Part shown: piece by piece, positions 26,401 through 34,067 of the stretch | Numbering within the stretch: position 1 is the first letter of the stretch | Layout of the letters: every line of letters starts with the position of its first letter | Assembly: GCA_029239355.1 (NCBI GenBank) | Contig: JAQZAZ010000030.1 | Location: forward strand, 1 to 43,495 | Length of the DNA: 43,495 bases | Reading direction: 5' to 3' | Source: Sphingobacterium sp. | GTDB taxonomy: Bacteria > Bacteroidota > Bacteroidia > Sphingobacteriales > Sphingobacteriaceae | Notes under the pieces: model-generated | Seen by the model: only the letters and a program-made list of their open reading frames with translations | The model's database searches: none | Told to the model about the DNA's origin: nothing | Translations under genes and position numbers: made by a program

Positions 26401-26562
26401 AACGTCGAATACAGAATAAAAAAAAACGAAATTGTCGCTTCCCTTGTACATATGTTTTTGAATAGAATCTTCTCAATGAAACAGCGAGAACAGGAAATGG
26501 CTATCTATCATTTCCTGTTAAAATTTCTTATTTCTGAATCAAAAAAAAATAATCCAATTTAG
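23464..26562 (+). CDS. Full-length class I lantibiotic dehydratase (LanB-like)
   Basis: The 1032-residue protein has both LanB parts. The N-terminal glutamylation domain includes RMSSRPTPFGLLSG (Arg87, Arg91, Thr93, matching the catalytic RxxxRxT set of LanB enzymes), YLPRVTYKHLILSRAKWNL near 620-640 and a typical HNFTYGMVIYRFLCDLQSQ. The C-terminal elimination-type domain (~735-1032) shows WFFVRYNDPDPHLRIRF near 792-808. Such enzymes use glutamyl-tRNA to activate and then dehydrate Ser/Thr in a precursor. No LanC cyclase is encoded in the window, so rings may not form, or the cyclase is elsewhere. The GTG start overlaps the receiver gene; the stop is 7 bp from the convergent LytTR gene. Possible substrates are the peptides at 22907-23065 and 17351-17515. 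Confidence 0.9.
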   Translation: MNSPKSFDFYLLRSPLYPSKVLSQVNRLCTYLELGNYVSKFFDNPIALNALYFASSEVYEQFVNLKNENEYWKNEKLLLTLYKYICRMSSRPTPFGLLSGICCGDINSNKTHLLLSGEINTHIRYDEEFILKFSDILACQPEIKENIIFYTNTSISIKNNTITYIEFIDEENNRHFQWRRIQLNPLLTSVLECCEGGKNYNNIIGRLILLGVSKDKAENYINELISLKLLISDLEPVLTKEDSNRVLSKLKRYAFPSGSSPILFKLEDNIKLLTNLRKFYDMSDIRYQTENLLKFTVKNIFQVDSQILAISNHIEDSIVNQISKEIDEILVLNNNKEADDLKLFKSSFKKKYGEREIPLIDALDPEIGIGYGKPNNDLEELCPLLKGIINQQPHIRKEHLNNFVENIIEKNTIDKRTVARNIELNEIDLKPLMNGTQNINKNYPLTYSVLGNLLLEKQGEINKDNFKFNLLKAGGNSALQLMTRFSHLDNKLNSKQKTIAAFEEDQSNNKILAEIVFLPNRRAGNILTRPAHYQYEIPIITQGAVDSSHIIYLKDLYVKVRNDQIILTSHKLQKEIIPRLSSAHNFTYGMVIYRFLCDLQSQHSHMNVYWDWGALSTQRYLPRVTYKHLILSRAKWNLKQQKYNKIDNEAAIKAIKEDYNLPNRLLLIEGDNELLLDLCCPFGVEIFLKELAKKDISVCEFIYDSFDSALKDKNGDSFYNEILIPYKGDQLTTNTLILESPDFSIKREFPLGSEWLYIKLYSSERISDSLLESSIKNLVFELLNEKLIKKWFFVRYNDPDPHLRIRFNLNVENNHALQETIRYINKHIETYVSQNKVSKVLYDTYERELERYGFSNIENCESIFYLQSVLVVELLPFFKTEFGKNLRWLTAMKIIDEILTAFKLNLMEKIKLIEKIRDQFLVEFKNYKNLKFLLDKNYRENRKLILDFFHNQETSFADLNSLILKHKILISEHYLKCQSNVEYRIKKNEIVASLVHMFLNRIFSMKQREQEMAIYHFLLKFLISESKKNNPI

Positions 26563-26569
26563 GTTGAAG

Positions 26570-27271
26570 CTACTCATTTATTCCTAATCTTCTAAATAAT
26601 TCAGACTTATATTGCCCACCAATTGGAATATCCTGAATGTTGCCTCTCATCTTCATAATATTTCCTTCTACTCTTTTAGCAAAATCCAAATTCACAATAA
26701 ATGACTTATGTATACGAATAAATTGCTTAGCCGAAGAAAGCTTCTCTTCCATATCGATGAGTTTTTTCCACACATTGTATTTCTTTTCTAATGTTTCAAT
26801 CCAAACATAATCTTTATCCCCCTGAATAAAAAAAACTTCATTATATGGCGAGATAATGATATTGGATCTATCTTTTATTATAAGAAAATCGCGTTCCGAC
26901 TTTTTCCCTTTTATTTCATCTAGATACATTTCTGCCTTGCCAATAGTTTTCATTAACCTATCGATACCAAATGGTTTCAAAATGTAGTCCAATACATTCA
27001 ATTCATAGCCTTCTAAAGCATAAGTTGGATCGCCAGTAACAAAAACAAAACAGGGTGGGTTCTTTAAGCTTTTCAACAAGGATATTCCATTCATGTCCGG
27101 CATCTGGATATCGGAGAAAACAATGTTTACTTCACCTGATTTTAATATTTGCATGGCATCAATTGCGCCTTCATAAACACCTAAAATCTTCACACCAGGG
27201 ATCTTGTTTAAATGTGACACCATAATATCTCGTGCAAATTCTTCATCATCAATTACAATACATTTAATCAT
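26570..27271 (-). CDS. LytTR-family response regulator
   Basis: The 233-residue protein has a receiver domain (IDDEEF at 7-12; phospho-acceptor Asp54 in FSDIQMPDMNG; Lys in YILKPFG) and a C-terminal LytTR DNA-binding domain (VFFIQGDKDYVWIET ... FIRIHKSFIVNLDFAKRVEG). It is encoded 11 bp after its kinase gene, so the pair is one operon. It is the most likely DNA-binding regulator of the island and could act at the TTGGTC-type repeats upstream of the LanB operon and the UpxY gene; that link is an inference. Confidence 0.92.
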   Translation of the reverse strand: MIKCIVIDDEEFARDIMVSHLNKIPGVKILGVYEGAIDAMQILKSGEVNIVFSDIQMPDMNGISLLKSLKNPPCFVFVTGDPTYALEGYELNVLDYILKPFGIDRLMKTIGKAEMYLDEIKGKKSERDFLIIKDRSNIIISPYNEVFFIQGDKDYVWIETLEKKYNVWKKLIDMEEKLSSAKQFIRIHKSFIVNLDFAKRVEGNIMKMRGNIQDIPIGGQYKSELFRRLGINE

Positions 27272-27282
27272 TTTACCTCCCT

Positions 27283-28425
27283 TTAAAGTTTAAGTTTTAA
27301 AAAAATAGAATAACTTTCCTCCTCTTGAATTACTTCAAGAGAGTAACGCTCTTTATAATATATCTCTAATCTCCTTCTTACATTTTGTAAACCGATTCCG
27401 CCAACTTGAGGTTTTTCCGCTGAATTATTTACACTGTTGGAAACATTGTAAACTAATACACCATTATCAATAACAAAATGAATTTTTATCCAAGCATTTT
27501 TTCGGCTCCGATCCGGACCATGTTTAATTGCGTTTTCTAAAAATGGGATCAATACTAAAGGAACAATTTGGTATGGTTCCCTTATATTGTCAAAATTAAA
27601 GTCAATTTTAACGCTATCTCCATATCTTAAAGTCATAAGACTGATGAAATCTTTAAGAAATTGAACCTCTTGGCTTATGTAGATCATGTCGTCCTTGGTC
27701 TGATATAATATATGCCTTAACAAATTTGATAGGTTCAATATTGCATCAGGTGTATTGAAATCCTGAATTTCTGCCATGCGATAAATGCTATTGAGCGTAT
27801 TAAAGACAAAATGTGGCGAAATTTGAGATTTAAGAATATTGAGTTCCATTTGAAGATTATCTCTTTCAAGGCTTAATTTATCCTTTTCCAGACTCAACTT
27901 ATTCCTTTCCAATTGTACTTTATCTCTTTCCAAAATTGTCAAACGATGAGCTCCATCAAATATAACTTTAGTAAGTTTGGGGGCCAATGGAAGTGATACC
28001 AAAAACAAAAAGTCTAAAATTAAGTCAGGAGCCTTACGAAACTTAAAAAGTCCAAAGTAACCATCCTCTAAAAAAAAATGAAAATAAGCATATATATTTT
28101 TCTCCCTAACTGGAATAATATAAGAAGCAATTTTACAATCAATAAATGTAAATGTAACCCACCAAAAATATGAAAATACAATAAATAATATGGCAGGAAC
28201 TATCTTCTGAGATGACACCCATTTTGGCATAATCCAAGAGGCCATATAAAATAAACTTGAAGTAACAAGTAGATCTTTAATAGCAAATATCCAAAAATAC
28301 CTGCCAACCATTCTTTCGTAAGTTAGAAAATATAATGTGGATACCACTACCCAAAAAAATATATGGGCTGATATTCGCTTCTTTGGTGTATACCACTTTC
28401 CCCAAATTAATTCCTGTTCCATCAA
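27283..28425 (-). CDS. LytS/YehU-type sensor histidine kinase
   Basis: The 380-residue protein has four or more membrane segments in residues ~18-150 (FFWVVVSTLYFL, LLVTSSLFYMASWI, AILFIVFSYFWWVTF and one near 130), a coiled coil at ~160-200, and a His_kinase domain with the phospho-accepting His205 in SQISPHFVFNTLNSI. The ATPase part includes LIPFLENAIKHG and GGIGLQNVRRRLEIYY. No extracellular sensor domain is seen, so the signal is probably felt in or near the membrane, which is common for peptide-sensing LytS types. It pairs with the LytTR regulator that follows. Confidence 0.92.
   Translation of the reverse strand: MMEQELIWGKWYTPKKRISAHIFFWVVVSTLYFLTYERMVGRYFWIFAIKDLLVTSSLFYMASWIMPKWVSSQKIVPAILFIVFSYFWWVTFTFIDCKIASYIIPVREKNIYAYFHFFLEDGYFGLFKFRKAPDLILDFLFLVSLPLAPKLTKVIFDGAHRLTILERDKVQLERNKLSLEKDKLSLERDNLQMELNILKSQISPHFVFNTLNSIYRMAEIQDFNTPDAILNLSNLLRHILYQTKDDMIYISQEVQFLKDFISLMTLRYGDSVKIDFNFDNIREPYQIVPLVLIPFLENAIKHGPDRSRKNAWIKIHFVIDNGVLVYNVSNSVNNSAEKPQVGGIGLQNVRRRLEIYYKERYSLEVIQEEESYSIFLKLKL
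27850..27933 (-). repeat. Four tandem 21-bp repeats in the kinase gene
   Basis: Four 21-base units encode a heptad repeat of the form LERDKxx (residues ~165-192), as in LERDKVQLERNKLSLEKDK. They form the coiled coil just before the phospho-accepting His. Copy number changes would alter linker length in whole heptads. Confidence 0.75.
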
Positions 28426-29115
28426 TAAAAGCTGTAATTATCATTAAGTTTAAGTTTGCATAAACATAGAAGAAAAATTAGAAAAATAAAATAAAAAAGC
28501 AACAAATAACCTGCAAATAGTCCAACCAATGATGATATGAACAATTTAATTATTGACAACGTCCTCTTTTTAAAACAATTATTGTATACGTGGATTTACA
28601 TATCTCGCCACGTTATTGTTGTAACAACACATTTCAGAAAAAAAACAAATATGGATTAAAACAGGAAAGTTTAACTGCGGATCGTAAGTGGTTAAAAACC
28701 CCTATATTTAAAAACTTACACTTCTCAAGTCTTAAAGAGATTGCAGAATAAATATGATATCAAACTAACAATGTCTTACCATTAATGAATCAAATATAAT
28801 TGACCTAAGATCTATTATATTAAAACTGAGATCATACTCTAAATGATTAGATAGTGATTAGTAAAACTTTCTATCAGCATAATTTAATACTTAGCAACTC
28901 CAAACATCTATAACAATTATCTTAAGAAAATAAGATGTCGAGGCTAATCTGAAGTTAATATTGGTCAAAAATCCGTTGGTCGAGAATACTATTCTCCCGT
29001 CTGATTATTCATTAAATTTAATAATAATAAGTACCATTATAAAAAAGTCTCTTAAAGCAAAAGATAAAATTATAAACCCTTATAAGTTATTACTTATGTT
29101 AGCGATAGTTCTTTT
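28426..29115. other. Long divergent region between kinase and UpxY genes
   Basis: No coding frame is supported in these 690 bp. The part nearest the UpxY gene holds the TTGGTC-type site at 28959-28988 and an inverted repeat GAGAATA-C-TATTCTC (28982-28996). A weak -7-like TATGTTAG lies about 20 bp before the UpxY start. Confidence 0.45.
28959..28988 (+). promoter_or_regulatory. Candidate operator upstream of the UpxY gene
   Basis: The site reads TATTGGTCA, spacer, GTTGGTCGAGAATA. TTGGTC is repeated with a 15-bp step, as at 22814-22843 (TTGGTC, TTTGTC). Conserved parts of the two sites are TATTGGTCA and GTT-GTCGAGAA. An overlapping 7-bp inverted repeat follows. Confidence 0.45.
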
Positions 29116-29661
29116 ATGACCAAACCAACGAATACCAATATCTGGAATCAATGGATAGTTATGTATACTAAATCCAATTGTGAACGTAAATATTCAGAAT
29201 TTCTTAACGATAATAACATAGTTCATTTTCTACCTTTAAGGCGAGTCCTAAAAAAGTGGCATGATAGAAATAAATTATTACATCAACCGCTTTTTCCCTC
29301 TTATGTTTTTGTAAAGCTAAAAAGTAGGCAAGAATACATGACTTCACTTTCGTGTAAATGGTGTAATTACTTTCTAAAAACAAACAATACAATTTCAACA
29401 ATTGAAGAATTCATTATTTCTGATTTAAAAAAAATACTTGATTCGGAAACAAAATTTGATATCTCGAATTCTAAAAATCTTGGGCGAAAAGTAATTATTC
29501 AAGGTGGGATTTTAAATGGTCTTATTGGGGATTTATTAGAAGTAAATAACAAAAAAAATATCCAAATCTCAATTTCTGCAATTCATAGATCACTATTACT
29601 ATCCTCAGAGTCTATAAAATACACAGAAATTAATAATTTACAATTGGAATCTATTAGTTGA
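29116..29661 (+). CDS. UpxY/NusG-like transcription antiterminator
   Basis: The 181-residue protein is a specialised NusG paralogue. Its N-terminal NGN domain shows WNQWIVMYTKSNCERKYSEF, then KWHDRNKLLHQPLFPSYVFV, which is diagnostic of the UpxY/RfaH-like group. A KOW-type segment follows at ~115-150 (LGRKVIIQGGILNGLIGDLLEV). Such proteins travel with RNA polymerase through long operons of surface polysaccharide or secondary-metabolite genes. It is normally the first gene of the operon that it controls. Here it points out of the island, with nothing downstream but a hairpin and the att repeat, so it must act in trans, for example on the 19-kb gmhA operon. Confidence 0.88.
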   Translation: MTKPTNTNIWNQWIVMYTKSNCERKYSEFLNDNNIVHFLPLRRVLKKWHDRNKLLHQPLFPSYVFVKLKSRQEYMTSLSCKWCNYFLKTNNTISTIEEFIISDLKKILDSETKFDISNSKNLGRKVIIQGGILNGLIGDLLEVNNKKNIQISISAIHRSLLLSSESIKYTEINNLQLESIS

Positions 29662-29681
29662 TATTATCTGGATTGTAAGTA

Positions 29682-29716
29682 CCCCATTCTTCCGACAGTA
29701 AGGAATGGAGTTTTCT
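29682..29716 (+). terminator. Hairpin after the UpxY gene
   Basis: CCATTCTT and AAGGAATGG pair with one bulge, followed by AGTTTTCT. A plausible weak terminator 20 bp after the stop codon. Confidence 0.5.
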
Positions 29717-29786
29717 AATAACACAATTTACCATCTACATTCATCTATGGAAATTTTATAATTTTGATTCTAGAAAAATTCTTCAA

Positions 29787-29941
29787 AAATGTTTAACTTA
29801 GAATTTCAATAAATAAAACACGCACCCAAAACAGCACCAAATTTGAGCCAAAAGCTAATAAATGTAGTAGTAAAAAGATAGGATTAAAGAAAATTAAGGC
29901 ATTATTATGAAGAAACGTGAAATTCGAATCCCGCCTCTTCC
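29787..29941 (+). repeat. Right direct repeat (att-like), copy of 1301-1454
   Basis: The same ~155 bp as the left repeat with scattered differences, ending in the identical 39-bp stretch 29903-29941. The distance between equal points of the two copies is 28,487 bp. The tRNA-derived part is followed here by GCCA and a terminator, as in a normal tRNA locus, so the right copy marks the junction to the old chromosome. Confidence 0.82.
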
Positions 29942-29945
29942 GCCA
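29923..29945 (+). tRNA. 3'-end fragment of a tRNA gene (probably tRNA-Ser), including CCA
   Basis: TTCGAATCCCGC fits a T-loop and 3' T-stem strand; CTCTTCC the 3' acceptor strand; G a discriminator (as in Ser); then CCA. The rest of the tRNA is absent: the preceding bases GTGAAA do not pair with the T-stem. It is a remnant, not a working gene. The intact copy should lie left of the window. Confidence 0.7.
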
Positions 29946-29950
29946 AGACT

Positions 29951-29983
29951 AAAAAAAGCTCAACATTAGTTTGAGCTTTTTTC
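29951..29983 (+). terminator. Terminator of the original tRNA locus
   Basis: AAAAAAGCTCAA and TTGAGCTTTTTT form a strong stem around a short loop, followed by TC and more T. It lies a few bases after the CCA of the tRNA remnant. Confidence 0.8.
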
Positions 29984-30168
29984 TTTCATACCTCCAAGCA
30001 TTTCGCCGAATAAGCAACTACTATATTCTCCCATAAAAATCACGTTTGAATTCCTCTTTTGTTCAACGGCGTTGTTCATCACAGCTGACGAGAAAGTTTT
30101 CTTGCCGTTACAGACTATCAGGTAGGAAAATACCGGAAACCAGTGATAATCTTAGCCTAAAATTCTTC

Positions 30169-30176
30169 TATTTTTG
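30169..30176 (+). promoter_or_regulatory. -7 element for the SH3-like protein gene
   Basis: TATTTTTG fits TAnnTTTG and lies 20 bp before the ATG. There is no good -33 TTTG, so the assignment rests on the -7 match and position. Confidence 0.45.
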
Positions 30177-30196
30177 CAACAGCGAAAAGGACAAAG

Positions 30197-31066
30197 ATGA
30201 TTTTTAAGAATTTCACATGCGTATGCATAAGCTTAATACCCTTGCTGCTAAAAGCACAGGAAAGCGTCTCATTTGACGATAATTTTAACCTTTGGAATAT
30301 ACAGAAAGGGCAAACTGCCACTATTTTTGTTGAAAAGGCCTACATCCGTTCCGCTCCTGGGCTCAGCTCAAAACTGGCAGATTCATTAACCCATGGCTCA
30401 ACTGTTACCATTACCAGCGATCCGTTTAAAGGCGACACAATCAAAAATTTCTATGCGCCCTGGCACCAGATCAGCTATACGAACAATGGCGAACTTAAAC
30501 AAGGTTTTATCTGGCTTGGCTTATTGGCACTTGGTAAGCAAGTCGACAAGGAAGGCTTTCAATACCTATTCGGTTTTGACCGTTTTATCAAACAGGGAAA
30601 TGATGAAGAACGAGCGTATTTCTTAACTACAGTAAAGCTATTAAGCACTCAAGATTCGCTCATCGCAAGCCAATCCTACACATTTCCTTTTACTGGCCAG
30701 CTAAGCGCTCAAAGTAAATTGTTGCCCGGTATGGGTTTAAATACTGTAAAACAGATCCTACGAATGGAGTATCTTTCAGGCGCATGCAGCGTTCCGAGCG
30801 AATATTATTACGTTGCCTGGACTGGCCAAAAACTAATCAACCTCCCCAGCAGATATGCTGTTAATGACGCGGGCACCTTCTATTACGACGAGAAGATCCT
30901 ATTCCCATCAGAACACAAAAAAAATAATCAATTGATTTATAAATACATCGAAGAGGGTGAAGTAAAAGATGATGGTGCCGAAACTCCAAACTATTGCATT
31001 TCAACAAGAGAAGAACATTTTCAATGGGATGGCATAAAGTTCACAAAACTCTCGCTAGTGAAATAA
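30197..31066 (+). CDS. Secreted SH3-like (SH3b) domain protein
   Basis: The 289-residue protein starts with a signal peptide (hydrophobic CVCISLIPLLLKAQ). Residues ~35-110 resemble a bacterial SH3 domain: GQTATIFVEKAYIRSAPGLS is the usual opening, followed by LTHGSTVTI and WHQISYTNNGELKQGFIWL. The rest has no domain that I know. Such domains often bind cell-wall peptides; the role here is unknown. It is the first gene of the old chromosome to the right of the island and ends 52 bp before a gene for a large repeat protein on the same strand. Confidence 0.75.
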   Translation: MIFKNFTCVCISLIPLLLKAQESVSFDDNFNLWNIQKGQTATIFVEKAYIRSAPGLSSKLADSLTHGSTVTITSDPFKGDTIKNFYAPWHQISYTNNGELKQGFIWLGLLALGKQVDKEGFQYLFGFDRFIKQGNDEERAYFLTTVKLLSTQDSLIASQSYTFPFTGQLSAQSKLLPGMGLNTVKQILRMEYLSGACSVPSEYYYVAWTGQKLINLPSRYAVNDAGTFYYDEKILFPSEHKKNNQLIYKYIEEGEVKDDGAETPNYCISTREEHFQWDGIKFTKLSLVK

Positions 31067-31118
31067 TTTCAATAAAATTTAACATATTAGGGAAAAGAAT
31101 AAAAAGAAAAGGTTAGGA

Positions 31119-33494
31119 ATGGACGAAAAAAACATATACGATTTATTTTACAGTGGACAACTGGATTTATTTATCATCGAAGGTGAAAATCAATTAAGAC
31201 AAAACGACCAGGATGTGCCGCTTTGGACACATCTTGCTGTTGCTTATCACGATCAGGTTTTCTACGAAGGGCACGAAGCTATCTTTGATATCATCCAGGA
31301 GAAAATGATCCCTTATCTTCAAAAAGCACTTAGCATAGAGCCCGAAAACGAAACAACACTCTATCATATGCTCAACTATGTCCTAAGTAACGAAGCTTCA
31401 TTAGCTCTGATCAATCGCCCAAGGAAACACATTCATGAGGGCAACAAAGACCAGTTTATTCGCTATGCAAAGCAGTTGATCGCCATACCAAAAATGACTT
31501 CGTATGGCTATGGCTTCCTGGCGAATATTTATGAAGGGCTTCAGAATGACAAAGCCTTATTGACAGTATTGGAAGAAGGGATCAATTATTTCAACGAAGC
31601 TTTTAAAGACGACCGCGAAAGTGCAGACCATAATTTCTCTCTATTTTGGATAAAGAAAATATATCTTTTAGACCGCACAAAGCAAATTTCCGGAACTGCA
31701 TTAACGGCGTCAATCAGGGCGCAATTTGACCATTTCGTCAGTAGTCATGAAATGCAGTATGTGGATCTTGCTGAGATCGCTTATGAAAATAAAGATATAG
31801 ATCTGGCTTTAAAGATATTATTAAAACTTATTAAAGGAGAAAATTCAGCGACACATATCCACCAGGAACTGGTCAAGTGGCACAGCCGTTTTGAAGAACT
31901 GATCGCTGACGGCTATGAGCATCCGGAGGTATTCTATTATCAGCTGATCATTGAACGTAATTATTCCGAAGATATCGGTATACCATTCGATTATTATTAC
32001 CTGCATGCATTGAAACTGATTGACCAGTATCCTGACTTGTACGCTGGCTATCATTTTGCCGGTGCATACCTTTACGACGATGGACAGCACGAGGCTGCTA
32101 TACCATATCTTCAACAATCTGGTGAACGCCAATGGAACGCTACATCTTGGCGGCGTCTTGTTGAATGTACCTACTTAACAACTGGTGATATATACACAGG
32201 CACTCCCATTTTTGACGACTTACCACGTGAACTCTATAATGAAGCCGTCAATTTAGCTGATTTTGTAGACGCACTGGACGGTGCATCTACCGAAGATACT
32301 CTTGCCCTGCGCAAACTGTACCTTGCTATCTATCGCCAAGCTTATGATGCTTTCGCAGCTTATTTCAAAGAGGGGAAATATGAAAGCGATTATTTTGGTG
32401 GAAGCCACAATCGTGCAATGAATTGCAACAACCTAGCTATTGCACTAAAAAATATTGACCTCCTTGAAGATAGCTATCAAATCGCAACCGAAGGACTAAT
32501 TTACTCAGATTTTGAAGAGCTACACTACACCCGTACAGATGCCCTGTCTAAGCTCGAAGACTATGAACGCATGAGAGACGCCCTCACGCAATATTTCGAC
32601 ACTTATCAGGTCACATTAGGCGACCTTGAAGAAATTCAGCAAGAAGAAACCGAGGAAGAATCAACAGAAGAAGACTCAGACCTGGTATTTCCCAGCTGTT
32701 ACCAAATGTTTGTTTACCAGCTTGAAGTGAATTATCACCTGGGCCTTTCCCAAGACATACAGGCTGAAGCGCAATATCTGTTGGAGCATATCTATCAATT
32801 CTATATCAACCATCCGACCTTGAACGACTATCATTACCGGGATTTTGAGGCCGCTAAAAATGGTGTGGAAAGTGTAATTTATGATATCCTTGAGCCGCAC
32901 GACCGGGATTACCGAATCCGTTATTATACGGATATGGCGCGACAATATCCACATGAAGCACAGCCACAATACATTCTGATGCAGCTATACAATGAGATAT
33001 CCGACTATCGTGCCACTGTTGTTGCTGCACAAAAATACCTTAAAAACAAAAAGGAATTTATCATCAATGATTTTGATAAGGCAAAAACCTTATATCTCAT
33101 TATTAAAGGGTATTACTTACTATCGGAATTTAAGCTGGGCGAAGAAATATTTCAACGCTATGACAGCTGGGTTGCAACTGTCATGGATCCCGAAGACTAT
33201 GTGCTCTGGGTTAAATTTGGTATCATGTTGTTTGCCGAACAAGAAAACCTAGCGAAAGTCAATCACTACGGTGCGATCTTTAATGATGCCTACGCACAAC
33301 ATGAATGGGGTTATGATGACGACTGTGAGTCCGTAAAGCTAGCTGAAGCACTCGCTAACTACAAAACGGGAAATTTGAAAAAAGCGCACAGTCTACTCAA
33401 TGAAGTATTGGCATATTCCGATCACTGTCCACTAGCAGACGACTATAAAAAGACCTGGAAGAAACCCGGATTTCTATCAAACTTCAAGTTTTAA
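31119..33494 (+). CDS. Large TPR-like helical repeat protein
   Basis: The 791-residue protein has no signal peptide and is built of short helices spaced as in tetratricopeptide repeats, for example LWTHLAVAYHDQVFYEG, YLQKALSIEPENETTLY near residue 70 and HEAAIPYLQQSGERQWNATSW near 325. An acidic stretch (EETEEESTEEDSD) lies near 510. It is probably a cytoplasmic scaffold. I know no specific function; it may be transcribed with the SH3-like gene before it, and a strong terminator follows. Confidence 0.7.
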   Translation: MDEKNIYDLFYSGQLDLFIIEGENQLRQNDQDVPLWTHLAVAYHDQVFYEGHEAIFDIIQEKMIPYLQKALSIEPENETTLYHMLNYVLSNEASLALINRPRKHIHEGNKDQFIRYAKQLIAIPKMTSYGYGFLANIYEGLQNDKALLTVLEEGINYFNEAFKDDRESADHNFSLFWIKKIYLLDRTKQISGTALTASIRAQFDHFVSSHEMQYVDLAEIAYENKDIDLALKILLKLIKGENSATHIHQELVKWHSRFEELIADGYEHPEVFYYQLIIERNYSEDIGIPFDYYYLHALKLIDQYPDLYAGYHFAGAYLYDDGQHEAAIPYLQQSGERQWNATSWRRLVECTYLTTGDIYTGTPIFDDLPRELYNEAVNLADFVDALDGASTEDTLALRKLYLAIYRQAYDAFAAYFKEGKYESDYFGGSHNRAMNCNNLAIALKNIDLLEDSYQIATEGLIYSDFEELHYTRTDALSKLEDYERMRDALTQYFDTYQVTLGDLEEIQQEETEEESTEEDSDLVFPSCYQMFVYQLEVNYHLGLSQDIQAEAQYLLEHIYQFYINHPTLNDYHYRDFEAAKNGVESVIYDILEPHDRDYRIRYYTDMARQYPHEAQPQYILMQLYNEISDYRATVVAAQKYLKNKKEFIINDFDKAKTLYLIIKGYYLLSEFKLGEEIFQRYDSWVATVMDPEDYVLWVKFGIMLFAEQENLAKVNHYGAIFNDAYAQHEWGYDDDCESVKLAEALANYKTGNLKKAHSLLNEVLAYSDHCPLADDYKKTWKKPGFLSNFKF

Positions 33495-33514
33495 CAAAAC
33501 CCCGCGGTTTAAGT

Positions 33515-33563
33515 AAGTATAAAGCGTAGTAAGTAAATAAGCTGTCTACTACGCTTTATACTT
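33515..33563. terminator. Strong hairpin with 17-bp perfect stem
   Basis: AAGTATAAAGCGTAGTA (33515-33531) and its exact complement (33547-33563) flank a 15-base loop, just after the repeat-protein gene. There is no long T run, but stem length and position fit transcription termination or 3'-end protection. Confidence 0.7.
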
Positions 33564-33660
33564 TACGAAACAACAGGAATAATGCTGCAATATCCCCTGC
33601 TCTTCCAAGAATCTACACTGCTATGAATAGAAAAAAAGCTAGGACAAGCATCCGAATGGA

Positions 33661-33691
33661 TTTAGTACTTATCCAAAAAAGCTTATCTTTG
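33661..33691 (+). promoter_or_regulatory. Promoter of the Cys/His-rich protein gene
   Basis: TTTA, 19 bases, then TATCTTTG: a near-consensus TTTG-N19-TAnnTTTG promoter. The GTG start is only five bases after the -7 element, so the transcript would have almost no leader. Confidence 0.55.
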
Positions 33692-33695
33692 AACT

Positions 33696-34067
33696 GTGAC
33701 CGGACTAAAACATCTAATCGGATTATTGCTCTTTCTTGGCTTATGGTTCAAGCCAATGGCTGCACTATGCTGTCACCAGAGTAAAGTTCAAACTTGCCGT
33801 ATGAACGATACGGAATCTGAAAGTCAAAAAAATAATTGCTGTAAAAAGTTTCTCAGTAAGAAGAAAATCAAATGCCAGCACCACAAGCAATGCCCTGATT
33901 GCAGCTGCCACTGTACTCCCGTAACAAGTATATTAGCACTTTCGACAGCCGAGATGCAACTTCCTAAAATTCCCGCTTCATCCTTTAAAAAATCATATGG
34001 CAGTTTGCTATTCGTTTACCTTTTGGACGGTTACTTTTATCCTTGGGTTCCGCCAAAAATAAGCTGA
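33696..34067 (+). CDS. Small secreted Cys/His-rich protein, metal-related
   Basis: The 123-residue protein opens with a signal-like hydrophobic stretch (LIGLLLFLGLWFKPMAAL) followed by many Cys and His: CCHQSKVQTC, NNCCKKF and KCQHHKQCPDCSCHC. The C-terminus has YFYPWVPPK, recalling the small Bacteroidota 'HYC_CC_PP' proteins found near copper and mercury genes. Binding of soft metals in the periplasm is likely. The next gene has a heavy-metal-associated domain, which supports this. The GTG start is chosen because it gives a complete signal peptide. Confidence 0.6.
   Translation: MTGLKHLIGLLLFLGLWFKPMAALCCHQSKVQTCRMNDTESESQKNNCCKKFLSKKKIKCQHHKQCPDCSCHCTPVTSILALSTAEMQLPKIPASSFKKSYGSLLFVYLLDGYFYPWVPPKIS

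Noticed and set aside
29923..29945. Complete tRNA gene at the right island end
   Set aside because: Only the T-loop to CCA portion is present; the T-stem partner, anticodon and D arms are missing.
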